Under the pieces are notes generated by a model, which was not told the origin of the DNA, did no database searches, and saw only the letters and a program-made list of their open reading frames with translations. A DNA stretch of 45,014 bases from Chloroflexota bacterium (GTDB lineage Bacteria > Chloroflexota > UBA5177): assembly GCA_025966365.1 (NCBI GenBank), contig JAICWV010000011.1, forward strand, positions 1 to 45,014, written 5' to 3'. The translations under genes were made by a program, and so were the position numbers. This document shows positions 17,316 through 24,511 of this stretch, one piece after another (positions within the stretch are counted from its first letter, which is position 1; each line of letters begins with the position of its first letter).

Positions 17316-18251
17316 TTGATCGGCCGCATTGCCCGCATCGTCGGCACGCCGGGGAATGGGGTTGTCCTGGGCATCGGCGACGACGCGGCGGTGATAGACG
17401 TAGCCGGCCCCGACTACCTCCTGGCCACCGTGGACATGCTGGTGGAGCGCGTGCACTTTCTGGCAGACGCTCCACCACGAATTCTCGGCCGCCGGGCACT
17501 GGCCATCAACGTTAGCGACATCGCGGCCATGGGAGGGAGTCCGCGGGTGGCGCTCGTCTCGCTCGCACTCCCGGCCTCCACCCCTGAGGAGTGGGTTGTC
17601 GACCTGTATTCCGGAATCGCGGAAGAAGCCGGCACGTTCGGCTGTTCCGTGGCGGGTGGAAACCTGTCCCGGATCGACGGGCCCCGGTGCGTCGACCTGA
17701 CGGTCCTGGGCGGCGTGCCGAGGGAAGAGCTACTCACCAGAAGTGGGGCGAGACCAGGAGACATCCTGGGCGTCACCGGGGTGCTGGGCACGGAAGCCGC
17801 GCGTCGTGCCTTGACAGGAGCCCGAACAGACGTCGACCTGCCCGTCCCTGTTCCTCGCGTGACGGCCGGCCGGGCACTGGCAGAAACGCGCCGTGTGCAC
17901 GCCATGATGGACATTAGCGACGGGCTCTCGGGAGACCTTCGGCACCTGGCAAGGGCCAGCGATGTCGGCGCTATTCTGTATGCCAACCGGATACCTGTCT
18001 CAATCGCGGCGCGGCGCGCAGGGCAGTTCCTCGGCATTGATCCCCTCTCGCTGGCGCTGGGCGGCGGCGAGGACTATGAGCTTCTCATTGCCGCTCCGGA
18101 AGAGGACTGGGAGATGCTGGAGGCGTCTGTGGGCGAGAAAACCTCGCTGTACCAGGTGGGAACGGTCCTGGCTGCAGGCGAAGGCATCGTGCTGGAGCAG
18201 CCGGGTGGGACACGTGAACCGCTGGACGCAACGGGTTGGTCCCATTTCTGA
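17316..18251 (+). CDS. thiL: thiamine-monophosphate kinase
   Basis: Phosphorylates thiamine monophosphate to the active diphosphate, last step of the pathway, in the cytosol. The 311 residues carry the ATP/Mg site LGIGDDAAVID, ATVDMLVERVHF, NVSDIAAMGGSPR, GDILGVTGVLG, the helix MMDISDGLSGDLRHLA and GGGEDYELL, all diagnostic of ThiL. The first standard start codon is TTG 17316 with GGTGAG 6 nt upstream. However, the conserved family opening GEFGLI is coded partly before it, in an open frame without ATG, GTG or TTG, so the true N-terminus may be longer with an unusual start. It follows glutamate dehydrogenase by 47 nt. No other thiamine gene is nearby. Confidence 0.9.
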   Translation: MIGRIARIVGTPGNGVVLGIGDDAAVIDVAGPDYLLATVDMLVERVHFLADAPPRILGRRALAINVSDIAAMGGSPRVALVSLALPASTPEEWVVDLYSGIAEEAGTFGCSVAGGNLSRIDGPRCVDLTVLGGVPREELLTRSGARPGDILGVTGVLGTEAARRALTGARTDVDLPVPVPRVTAGRALAETRRVHAMMDISDGLSGDLRHLARASDVGAILYANRIPVSIAARRAGQFLGIDPLSLALGGGEDYELLIAAPEEDWEMLEASVGEKTSLYQVGTVLAAGEGIVLEQPGGTREPLDATGWSHF

Positions 18252-18255
18252 ACGC

Positions 18256-18281
18256 CCGCGCTCACACCTTTTTGTGCGCGG
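18256..18281. terminator. possible terminator hairpin between thiL and thyX
   Basis: CCGCGC, a 2-nt bulge, ACA, then a T-rich loop and TGTGCGCGG form an imperfect 9-bp stem at the junction of two convergent genes. It partly overlaps the end of thyX, and no T-run follows the stem, so this is a weak candidate. Confidence 0.3.
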
Positions 18282-19047
18282 TCTGAGCTTCGCTTACTCC
18301 CGTCGGTAGCTGTACCACCTCGTAATCGCCGAAGACGCCGGGTGCCTCGACCTGCATCACCTCGAGGAGAGCGTGGGCCACTTTGCGAATCTCGGGCTCG
18401 GCGTCAGCTGCTCCTCGGTATTCGATGAAGTGCCGGAGCGCTCGGGCGTTGGCCGACACGAAAATCTTGGTTTCTGTGGCATTGGGGAGCACGCTGCGCG
18501 CCGCCTCACGAGCCTTCTTCCGCTTGTCACGCGCCTTCCAGTCCGGGTGCTCTCGCTCGATCTTGGCGGCCAGTCCTTCGCTGAGAGATCGGTAGGCTTC
18601 GTGTGCTGTGCGTACCGAGTGAAGCCAGATTTCGTGCAGCTCGGGGTCCGATGCGATGATGTCGGGCTCGACGAAGTCGGCGGAGGACTCGTCTACATAG
18701 CGCTGGCTGAGCTGCGAGTACGCCCATCCGGCGCGGTGCCGAATCAGCTCGTGTGTGAATGAGCGCGAGACGCCCGTCACGATGAAATTCCACACGACGT
18801 GCTCGAGCACGCTGCCGTGCTCGAGATTGATGATATTGGCCAGGTAATCGCGGTTCGACTTGCGGCCCTGTCGCTCGCCGAAACTCATATAGCACAGGCG
18901 TCCCGCCAGCTCGGACAAAAGCTCGGTACCGGCGTCCGTGTCTGTGACCCAGGTCGTCTCCTCATCATCCAGGAACTGCTGCACCGCCGCGGCGTCAACC
19001 TGGGAACGGCCCACCACGTATACCTGCGGCTCTGTGATGACCCTCAT
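18262..19047 (-). CDS. thyX: flavin-dependent thymidylate synthase with a variant ThyX motif
   Basis: Makes dTMP from dUMP using FAD, NADPH and methylene-tetrahydrofolate; cytosolic. The 261 residues match ThyX: RLCYMSFGERQG, NIINLEHGSVLEHVVWNF, FTHELIRHRAGWAYSQLSQR, ARSVLPNATETKIFVSANAR and LRHFIEYRGAADAEPEIR. The signature usually written RHRx7S appears here as RHR-AGWAYSQL-S, one residue longer, while the flanking SQLSQRYV matches other ThyX proteins. The ATG overlaps the stop of the upstream membrane-protein gene (ATGA), so the two are coupled. Convergent with thiL. Confidence 0.94.
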   Translation of the reverse strand: MRVITEPQVYVVGRSQVDAAAVQQFLDDEETTWVTDTDAGTELLSELAGRLCYMSFGERQGRKSNRDYLANIINLEHGSVLEHVVWNFIVTGVSRSFTHELIRHRAGWAYSQLSQRYVDESSADFVEPDIIASDPELHEIWLHSVRTAHEAYRSLSEGLAAKIEREHPDWKARDKRKKAREAARSVLPNATETKIFVSANARALRHFIEYRGAADAEPEIRKVAHALLEVMQVEAPGVFGDYEVVQLPTGVSEAQTAHKKV

Positions 19048-19334
19048 AACCCGTTTGCCCCGCTTTCCGGCGGGACTCCCCCGTCGGGCTGAAACACGAC
19101 TCCCTGAGTAGTGACGGCCGGAATCGGCGTCAGATAGACCAGTACGCCAAGGCCGAGACCGGCCATGAGCCCAAGCCGGAAGCCGACATCACCGATGGGG
19201 ATGATGGCAATGACCAGGAGAAGGACAAACATACCCCCCGCGAGAAGCCAGCCTCGCCAGACGCGGGAACCGCTCAGAAGGTAGCCGATGGCGAGACCAA
19301 CGGCCGGACCAATGATCACTCCAAGGACAAACAT
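19044..19334 (-). CDS. small integral membrane protein of unknown function
   Basis: No family recognised. The 96 residues hold three likely membrane helices (FVLGVIIGPAVGLAIGYLL; GWLLAGGMFVLLLVIAIIPI; FRLGLMAGLGLGVLVYLTPI) and a short polar tail rich in Pro and Gly. GAGG lies 7 nt before the ATG, which supports real translation. The stop overlaps the thyX start, implying co-expression. The link to dTMP synthesis is not obvious; it may simply share a promoter. Confidence 0.7.
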   Translation of the reverse strand: MFVLGVIIGPAVGLAIGYLLSGSRVWRGWLLAGGMFVLLLVIAIIPIGDVGFRLGLMAGLGLGVLVYLTPIPAVTTQGVVFQPDGGVPPESGANGL

Positions 19335-19413
19335 GTGCGCACCTCAATCTGCGTATTGTCGCGCATCGGACTTGCGTGGCGGAACTGGCTGCTAGAGTTG
19401 ACCTGAGAACGGG

Positions 19414-20217
19414 ATGCTGCTTGCTGTTGACGTAGGGAACACGAACATCGTTCTGGGTGTCTGGTCCTCTGATGTGCTGGCCGCTCACTGGCGGATTGCG
19501 ACCGAGCATCGGCGTATGGCCGACGAATACGCGGTCTTGCTGCGATCCCTGTTTGAGATCGAGAATCTCGAGATCTCCGACATCGACGGTGCAATCATCT
19601 GCAGCGTCGTCCCCTCCGTGCAGGAGGCTTTCCGCGTCGCCATCGAGTCGTTCTGGGGGATTGACGCACTGATCGTACCTGCCGGCCTGAATCTCGGCAT
19701 GGAGATCGACTACTCCCCCCCGGAGGCCGTCGGCGCGGATCGAATTGCAAATGCCGTGGCGGCAATCGACAAATATTCCGTGCCCGCGATCGTCGTGGAT
19801 TTCGGCACTGCCACCACCCTTGACGCCATTTCTGCCCGGGGTGCATATGTGGGCGGCTCCATCGCTCCCGGGCTGCAAATATCGGTGGACGCCCTCTTCG
19901 CCCGCACCGCGCGACTCCGTCCCGTTCCGCTGGAACCTCCGGTGTGTCCGATAGGAGCCGACACGACGTCGAGTCTCCAGTCGGGAATCATCTATGGCTA
20001 CGCCGGACTGGTCGATGGGCTGGTGGAGCGGTTCCAGAACGTTCTCGGGAAGAACGCCTCGGTCATCGGAACCGGCGGCCTGGCTCCTATCGTGGTGCCC
20101 CACACGCGAACCGTGGGTCAGGTCGACCTCGACCTCACTCTGCTGGGACTCAGACTCCTTTACGATCGGAACGTTGATGCCCGCTCTGGCGCCCGCCAAG
20201 ATCAATCTCTCGCTTGA
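19414..20217 (+). CDS. coaX: type III pantothenate kinase
   Basis: First step of CoA synthesis, phosphorylating pantothenate; the type III enzyme needs a monovalent cation and is not feedback-inhibited by CoA (known of the family). The 267-residue ASKHA-fold protein shows DVGNTNIVLGV (phosphate 1), ICSVVPSVQEAF, the substrate stretch EAVGADRIANAVAA, and DFGTATTLDAIS with the catalytic aspartate. PGLQISVDALFARTARL and VIGTGGLAPIV follow. The C-terminal 14 residues past LGLRLLYDRN go beyond the usual end and overlap the ispE start by 41 nt. No clear ribosome site is seen before the ATG. Divergent from the thyX unit. Confidence 0.95.
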   Translation: MLLAVDVGNTNIVLGVWSSDVLAAHWRIATEHRRMADEYAVLLRSLFEIENLEISDIDGAIICSVVPSVQEAFRVAIESFWGIDALIVPAGLNLGMEIDYSPPEAVGADRIANAVAAIDKYSVPAIVVDFGTATTLDAISARGAYVGGSIAPGLQISVDALFARTARLRPVPLEPPVCPIGADTTSSLQSGIIYGYAGLVDGLVERFQNVLGKNASVIGTGGLAPIVVPHTRTVGQVDLDLTLLGLRLLYDRNVDARSGARQDQSLA

Positions 20218-21037
20218 GATCGTGGGTAAGCGGTCGGACGGTTTCCACGAGCTCGTCTCTGTCATGCAAGAGGTGACCCTTTTCGACGAACTGGTCTTCG
20301 CCGAAGCGGACGACCTGATTCTCGAGGCACACGGAGAGTGCGGTCCGGAAAGCGAGAACCTCGTCCTGCGGGCAGCCAGGTTGCTGCGGCAGACAGTTGA
20401 AATCGGGAAGGGCGCCGCCATTGGGCTCCGAAAGCAAATCCCAACCGGGGCCGGGCTTGGTGGTGGGAGCAGTGACGGCGCTGCCGCTCTGATGGCGCTG
20501 AACCGGCTGTGGGACGCGGGTTGCCACTGCGAGACACTGAGTCGGATGGCAGCATTTCTCGGGTCGGATGTTCCCTTCTTCCTCACCGGAGGCACGGCGC
20601 TTGTGACCGGGCGTGGCGAGCATGTGGTCCCGGTCCCGTTCCCGCGGACTGCCTGGTACGTCCTGACCAATCCCGGACTTCACGTGTCCACGGCCAGGGT
20701 TTTCACAGCGCTCCCGCCCACCGAATGGTCCTCGGGTTCCCACACGCGAAAATTCGCCGAGGAGATCCGTGACGGCGACCCCAGTCACCTGGGGGTGAAT
20801 GGACTCGCGCCAACGCTCTTTGCGCTCTACCCCGAGGCAGAGGCATGCTTTCAAGCCGCCGATCGGGCAGCCCCAGGGCAAACCTGGGTATCGGGCAGCG
20901 GGCCGACGGTGGTCTCGCGCTGCGCCGGACCGCACAACGCCGAGCGTGTGGCAGCCCAACTTCATCGACTCGGATACACAACCTTCGTTGTGCGAAACTA
21001 TCCGACGGAGGATCGTGATCTGCCGTGCCGCGCTTAA
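20177..21037 (+). CDS. ispE: 4-diphosphocytidyl-2-C-methyl-D-erythritol kinase
   Basis: ATP-dependent GHMP kinase of the MEP isoprenoid pathway, cytosolic. The 286 residues begin with MPALAPAKINLSLEIVGKR, the family opening, and contain DGFHELVSVMQEV, the ATP loop PTGAGLGGGSSDGAAAL, LGSDVPFFLTGGTALVTGRG and the C-terminal SGSGPTVV. I start at ATG 20177 inside the end of coaX (41-nt overlap), because the similarity begins exactly there; the longer open frame from 19994 is antisense-free but not conserved. Overlap with coaX and with the next lipoprotein gene indicates one transcript. Confidence 0.94.
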   Translation: MPALAPAKINLSLEIVGKRSDGFHELVSVMQEVTLFDELVFAEADDLILEAHGECGPESENLVLRAARLLRQTVEIGKGAAIGLRKQIPTGAGLGGGSSDGAAALMALNRLWDAGCHCETLSRMAAFLGSDVPFFLTGGTALVTGRGEHVVPVPFPRTAWYVLTNPGLHVSTARVFTALPPTEWSSGSHTRKFAEEIRDGDPSHLGVNGLAPTLFALYPEAEACFQAADRAAPGQTWVSGSGPTVVSRCAGPHNAERVAAQLHRLGYTTFVVRNYPTEDRDLPCRA

Positions 21038-21426
21038 CTCTTGTCTCCTGTCTCGCTCTCGTGCTCCTGGTGAGCGGTTGCGGGGGCTCCCCCGCCGAGA
21101 GCGTCCGCTCGTCGGTCTCCAATTTGAAGAGCGTGATCCACGCGTATAACGACACCCACCCTTCCGATCTGGCCGGAACCGCTGCCGCGTGCCGGAAGGC
21201 GTACGTGGACCTGGGCAACAATCCGGACATCCTCAAAGTGAAGCTATCCGGAAAGGAGGCGCGCGAGCAACACATACTGCGGGCAGCCTACTCGTCTGCG
21301 CGGAGAGGCTTTCAGGCCTGCGCGTCCGGGGCGTCCTCACTCAACTACCCAGCGCTCGTGGTGGCCCAGCAGAGCCTTTCTGCTGCGAATGCGGCTATTG
21401 CTCGCGCTCGCCGGATGGAGCACTGA
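21025..21426 (+). CDS. small lipoprotein of unknown function
   Basis: A 133-residue protein with a lipoprotein signal: LVSCLALVLLVSGC, with the lipid-bearing cysteine at about position 19. The mature part is helical, with ESVRSSVSNLKSVIHAYND and a long helix ending in AIARARRMEH, and has two further cysteines (AACRKAY, FQACAS) that could pair outside the cell. No family recognised. The GTG start overlaps the end of ispE; GGAGG sits 13 nt upstream, somewhat far. Its 3' end overlaps the convergent small gene by about 30 nt. Confidence 0.75.
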   Translation: MPRLTLVSCLALVLLVSGCGGSPAESVRSSVSNLKSVIHAYNDTHPSDLAGTAAACRKAYVDLGNNPDILKVKLSGKEAREQHILRAAYSSARRGFQACASGASSLNYPALVVAQQSLSAANAAIARARRMEH

Positions 21427-21667
21427 GCGGCATCCGGTGGAATAGCCGGTCCAGGTATTGCTGCCACGGTCCCGGACGGTGATAGACGGGTACGCCCGCC
21501 AGCGAGAGGAAAACCATCTCTCCCGAAGACCATATCGACACATAATGGCCGCCCGCTCTGATGACAATGTGCCAGTCCTGATACTCGCGCACGGTGTCCG
21601 TCTCGTTGTGCCCTCGCTCGCGCAGCACAGACCGGGCCTTGCGGAGAATGGCGTCCGGGCGCGTCAC
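21395..21667 (-). CDS. small conserved-looking protein of unknown function
   Basis: A 90-residue soluble protein, no family recognised. It has a helical charged head (RPDAILRKARSVLRERG) and then an apparently beta-rich middle (YQDWHIVIRAGGHYVSIWSSGEMVFLSLAGVPVYH) with many aromatic residues. It ends with PGPWQQYLDRLFHRMP. The regular composition and a frame free of stops argue for a real gene. The GTG start lacks a clear ribosome site. It is convergent with the lipoprotein gene and divergent from the SWIM gene. Confidence 0.55.
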   Translation of the reverse strand: MTRPDAILRKARSVLRERGHNETDTVREYQDWHIVIRAGGHYVSIWSSGEMVFLSLAGVPVYHRPGPWQQYLDRLFHRMPLSAPSGEREQ

Positions 21668-21705
21668 ACAGCACCAGGCGCGGACTCAACGTAGTACATT
21701 CGTGC

Positions 21706-21711
21706 TATAAT
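21706..21711 (+). promoter_or_regulatory. putative -10 box of the SWIM-finger gene
   Basis: Perfect TATAAT 21 nt before the ATG; a start near 21718 gives a leader of about 15 nt that begins with GAGAAGG, the likely ribosome site. No -35 match. Confidence 0.5.
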
Positions 21712-21732
21712 TATGTCGAGAAGGTCGCGGAA

Positions 21733-22035
21733 ATGACAGAGAATCACGAACAGGACATTGTTAACCGCTGGCATCGGGCGGCCCAGCGCGCCGACGAGGA
21801 GAAGGTGCGCATCGTCAACGTGGACGGACAGTACCGAGCAACCAGCTCGTCGCATCCGCTTGGATCCTATCTGCTTCAGCAAACACGTGAGGGATGGGCC
21901 TGCGAGTGCATCGCGAATCATGACTATATGATGCCTTGCAAGCATCTCTGGGCGCTGGCCGATGTGTTGAACCTCGATGTCTTGAAAGACATGCGCGTGA
22001 GCTGGAGCCCGGAGACCGCGGAGCTAGTCGCGTAA
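21733..22035 (+). CDS. small SWIM-type zinc-finger protein
   Basis: A 100-residue protein whose only recognisable element is a SWIM zinc-binding pattern: CEC, eight residues, then CKH (CECIANHDYMMPCKHLWALA), fitting CxCx(n)CxH. SWIM fingers occur in DNA-recombination accessory proteins, SWI2/SNF2 enzymes and transposases; here the finger stands almost alone after a charged helical head (QDIVNRWHRAAQRADEEKV) and a short beta stretch. A nucleic-acid or protein-binding role is inference. It has its own strong -10 and a GAGAAGG site 8 nt before the ATG. Convergent with the DUF3090 gene. Confidence 0.75.
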   Translation: MTENHEQDIVNRWHRAAQRADEEKVRIVNVDGQYRATSSSHPLGSYLLQQTREGWACECIANHDYMMPCKHLWALADVLNLDVLKDMRVSWSPETAELVA

Positions 22036-22045
22036 AAGAGGAAGC

Positions 22046-22564
22046 TTATTCCTCGACGCTCCCCGGGTCCACGGGCGCGTGGCCGTTGGATTCAGGACAG
22101 AAATGCGGTTCTCCGGACAGCGGAGCTCCGCACAGAACGCACCGAGGCCGACCGGCGGCCACGATTTCTTCTGACTGATCCCGGATCTCCTCGATCTGGG
22201 TGCGGTCGGCCAGGAGCGAAACACGCTCCACGGGAAGATCGCTCAGGAACTCGGACCCCGTGAGCGAAAAGGCTTCGACCTCGGGATCATAGCCAACGGC
22301 AAGCGTCGCGACTTTCACTTCGAGATCTCCCAGAAACGTTGAGCGGCCAGCGTCTCGGGGATGGCTCCCTCGCGGGGCCGACACCCGCGCCAAGAGCTCA
22401 TCCAGCGCGTTGGCGAGGCCTACCACCTGCTCCTTCTCGAGCCAGAGGGATAGAGTTCCTTCAGCGGTTTCGGCGTAAATCCGAAAGGTACGGTGTCCGG
22501 GCTCGCCAAACGACTCGACCGTCAGCCGGGCAACCAGACCGAGGTCCAAGCTGCTGGTGTCCAC
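22046..22564 (-). CDS. DUF3090 family protein
   Basis: A 172-residue protein of the DUF3090 family, known mainly from Actinobacteria and some Chloroflexota and with no settled function. Family features seen are ESFGEPGHRTFRIYAE, LWLEKEQVVGLANALDELL, LAVGYDPEVEAFSL and a C-terminal zinc-like cluster CVLCGAP...FCPESNGH. In actinobacteria it is usually linked to an SCO1664-family gene and a phosphoglycerate-mutase-like gene; here the SCO1664 partner lies 32 nt upstream and the phosphatase is missing. The frame has a stop just before GTG 22564, so that GTG (or a TTG five codons on) must be the start. A TATAAT only 6 nt upstream suggests a leaderless message. Confidence 0.82.
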   Translation of the reverse strand: MDTSSLDLGLVARLTVESFGEPGHRTFRIYAETAEGTLSLWLEKEQVVGLANALDELLARVSAPRGSHPRDAGRSTFLGDLEVKVATLAVGYDPEVEAFSLTGSEFLSDLPVERVSLLADRTQIEEIRDQSEEIVAAGRPRCVLCGAPLSGEPHFCPESNGHAPVDPGSVEE

Positions 22565-22569
22565 CGCCG

Positions 22570-22575
22570 ATTATA
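22570..22575 (-). promoter_or_regulatory. possible -10 box placed for a leaderless DUF3090 mRNA
   Basis: Minus-strand TATAAT ends 6 nt before the GTG at 22564, so a standard start would fall on the start codon itself. No ribosome site is seen. Confidence 0.4.
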
Positions 22576-22596
22576 TGGGCGGCAGAACCGCCGGGC

Positions 22597-23355
22597 TTAC
22601 CAGCGGTAGGGAACCGGCTTATAGCGCGGATTCGGGAACTCGCCGGTCCGCGTCAGACCCTCCAGACGCAATCCCAACGCCCTCCACTCCAGGGACGAAA
22701 TCAACCGCTTCAGCTGCCGTGCTTCTCGGCGCTGTTCGGACCGCAAGTCGGTCCATAACTGTCGGACATCGCTCTCCTCGCTGTCAGTGAGGGGTGTTCC
22801 CGCAAAATGCCAGAGCACGGTGCGCAGCTTTCCCTGAGCGTGAAACGTCAGGCCATGGTCGATGCCCCACAACCGGCCGTCGGGAGCAGGGAGACAGTGG
22901 TCCACCTTGCGGTCAGCGTTGTTGATGATCACGTCGAGCAGTGCCATGCGGCGGAGAAGCTCGACGTCAATCTCTGCCTCCGCAACCGCTTCGATGAACA
23001 GCTGCAAGGATCCAGTCCCGTACACCCCGTTCGTCTCCACGGTGGGCGGGACCGTGGACCAGCCGAGGAGACTATCGACGAGCCAGGCAGCGATCTCGCG
23101 GCGATAGAGCGTGCCGTGGGGGAAGTCGTGCAGCGGATATTCACCGCGAGCGGGCTTGTACACCGCCAGGCTCTCGCCATCAGCCTCGGACCGGAGCGTC
23201 ACCAGAAAGGTGTGATTGCTGCCGTAGTAGATGGGGATGCATGTATCGTGCTCGGAACGGGAGAGCAGGGGAACAATGTCCGGCCGGCAGGGGTGCCACG
23301 CGCGGCCCCCGTCCTGAAAGTCAACCGGCTCGCCGGCCCATGCGTGGAGGTCCAT
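22597..23355 (-). CDS. SCO1664 family protein (PI3/4-kinase-like fold, HipA-like)
   Basis: A 252-residue protein of the SCO1664 family, whose members resemble small protein/lipid-kinase-like domains; the activity is not established. Motifs are YYGSNHTFLV, a lysine strand ESLAVYKPARGEYPLHDFP (candidate ATP-binding Lys), LFIEAVAEAE, MALLDVIINNADRKVDHCL (catalytic-loop-like NNADRK) and WGIDHGLTFH (metal-binding DHG in place of DFG). Next to DUF3090, as in actinobacteria, so they probably act together. The ATG at 23355 fits the family start; a TTG at 23364 is in frame. A TAAACT box sits 8 nt upstream, again suggesting little or no leader. Confidence 0.82.
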   Translation of the reverse strand: MDLHAWAGEPVDFQDGGRAWHPCRPDIVPLLSRSEHDTCIPIYYGSNHTFLVTLRSEADGESLAVYKPARGEYPLHDFPHGTLYRREIAAWLVDSLLGWSTVPPTVETNGVYGTGSLQLFIEAVAEAEIDVELLRRMALLDVIINNADRKVDHCLPAPDGRLWGIDHGLTFHAQGKLRTVLWHFAGTPLTDSEESDVRQLWTDLRSEQRREARQLKRLISSLEWRALGLRLEGLTRTGEFPNPRYKPVPYRW

Positions 23356-23385
23356 GGTGCACAAGTTTATCCTCTTCCGCAGTGG

Positions 23386-23391
23386 TATAGT
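23386..23391 (+). promoter_or_regulatory. putative -10 box of the UvrC-like gene
   Basis: TATAGT 34 nt before the ATG at 23426, in the divergent gap with the SCO1664-family gene. Its reverse neighbour TAAACT (23369-23364) may serve the other direction. No -35 or ribosome site is apparent. Confidence 0.35.
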
Positions 23392-23425
23392 GGCTTCATC
23401 TCGGCACGGATATCTGCCTCCCCCT

Positions 23426-24511
23426 ATGCACGAGCACCTTGACGAGCTTCGCGCTCAGGCGCGCGACCTACCAGAGCTTCCCGGTGTCTATTTCTGGGTC
23501 GATGGTCTGGACCGCATCCTGTACATCGGCAAAGCGGTTAATTTGCGGGCTCGCGTCACCTCGTACTTTTCCAACGCGCGGAGGGACGGACGGACCCGAG
23601 ATCTGGTCGGCTGCGCCCGGTCCATCCGCTTTGAAATCACGGCCACCGAGCTCGACGCGCTGTTCCGCGAATCGGCGCTCATCAAACGCCACCAACCACC
23701 CTATAACCGTATGCTCCGGACATCTCGCCGTCTCTACTATCTCAAGCTCGAAAGCGATACGCCCGATCCCTATCTTCAGATCGTTCGCGAAATCGAGCCC
23801 GACGGCGCACTATATTTCGGTCCCTTTCACACCTCCACCGTCGTTCGAGAGACGGTCGCCTTCCTGCACAACGTTCTCCCCCTGCGCAAGTGCGCCGCCC
23901 AGCACCCGCGATGCCGGCCCTGCATCTACCATCAGATGGGCACCTGCGCGGCTCCGCTGCTCGACGAGGTCCACCGAAAACAACACCAGGAAGCGATCGC
24001 CCACTTGAACGATCTCCTCGACGGGCGCCAAGATCGGGTTGTGCACTGGCTGGAGGAAAAGCGCAACCGGCTGAGCGACGGCCTCATGTTTGAGCGGGCC
24101 GCCGAGGTTCAGAGCCGGCTCGACACACTTCGGGAAATGCTCGACCGTCAGGTGGTGCTGGAGGCAGCCGTGCGCTGCCGCCACGTGCTCATCCTCGATC
24201 GTGGCCGCCCAGGAGACCAGCCTCGCGTGCTCCTGGTGGCTCGCGGCAAGGTCCTTTCCACCCGGGACGTGAAAGATATGAGCGTCACGGAGGTTGAACG
24301 GTGGATCCGCGCCCATGCCCCGCTGGCGCGGACCATCCAGCCGGAGCAGAGTGACCTCGACGCCGCATCCGTCCTGGAAGGGTGGATCAGGTACCGCCGA
24401 GATGCGGTGCGCTGGACGTCGGTTCCTCCAGAATTGTCGGCGCACGAACTCAGCCAGCGCGTTGCCTATGTCCTGGAGAGTTTGCCCGCTCCCGAGCCGA
24501 TCGCGGTCTAG
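23426..24511 (+). CDS. short UvrC-like endonuclease (GIY-YIG + UVR domains, Cho-like)
   Basis: Resembles the N-terminal half of the UvrC nucleotide-excision nuclease, like E. coli Cho, and probably makes the 3' incision near bulky DNA lesions (inference). The 361 residues give a GIY-YIG domain (PGVYFWVDG...ILYIGKAVNLRARVTSYF; catalytic Glu candidate in TELDALFRESALIKRHQPPYN), a cysteine cluster (RKCAAQHPRCRPCIYHQMGTCAAPL) and a UVR motif (RNRLSDGLMFERAAEVQSRLD). The first part of the middle domain follows. The RNase H-like and helix-hairpin-helix parts of full UvrC are missing. The last of the four UvrC iron-sulfur cysteines is leucine. A long open frame continues upstream to 23354 but the ATG at 23426 fits the family. 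Confidence 0.85.
   Translation: MHEHLDELRAQARDLPELPGVYFWVDGLDRILYIGKAVNLRARVTSYFSNARRDGRTRDLVGCARSIRFEITATELDALFRESALIKRHQPPYNRMLRTSRRLYYLKLESDTPDPYLQIVREIEPDGALYFGPFHTSTVVRETVAFLHNVLPLRKCAAQHPRCRPCIYHQMGTCAAPLLDEVHRKQHQEAIAHLNDLLDGRQDRVVHWLEEKRNRLSDGLMFERAAEVQSRLDTLREMLDRQVVLEAAVRCRHVLILDRGRPGDQPRVLLVARGKVLSTRDVKDMSVTEVERWIRAHAPLARTIQPEQSDLDAASVLEGWIRYRRDAVRWTSVPPELSAHELSQRVAYVLESLPAPEPIAV

Noticed and set aside
19189-20670. 493-codon open frame on the minus strand
   Set aside because: Antisense to coaX and ispE, which have complete motif sets; the reading is basic, low in structure and crosses gene borders.
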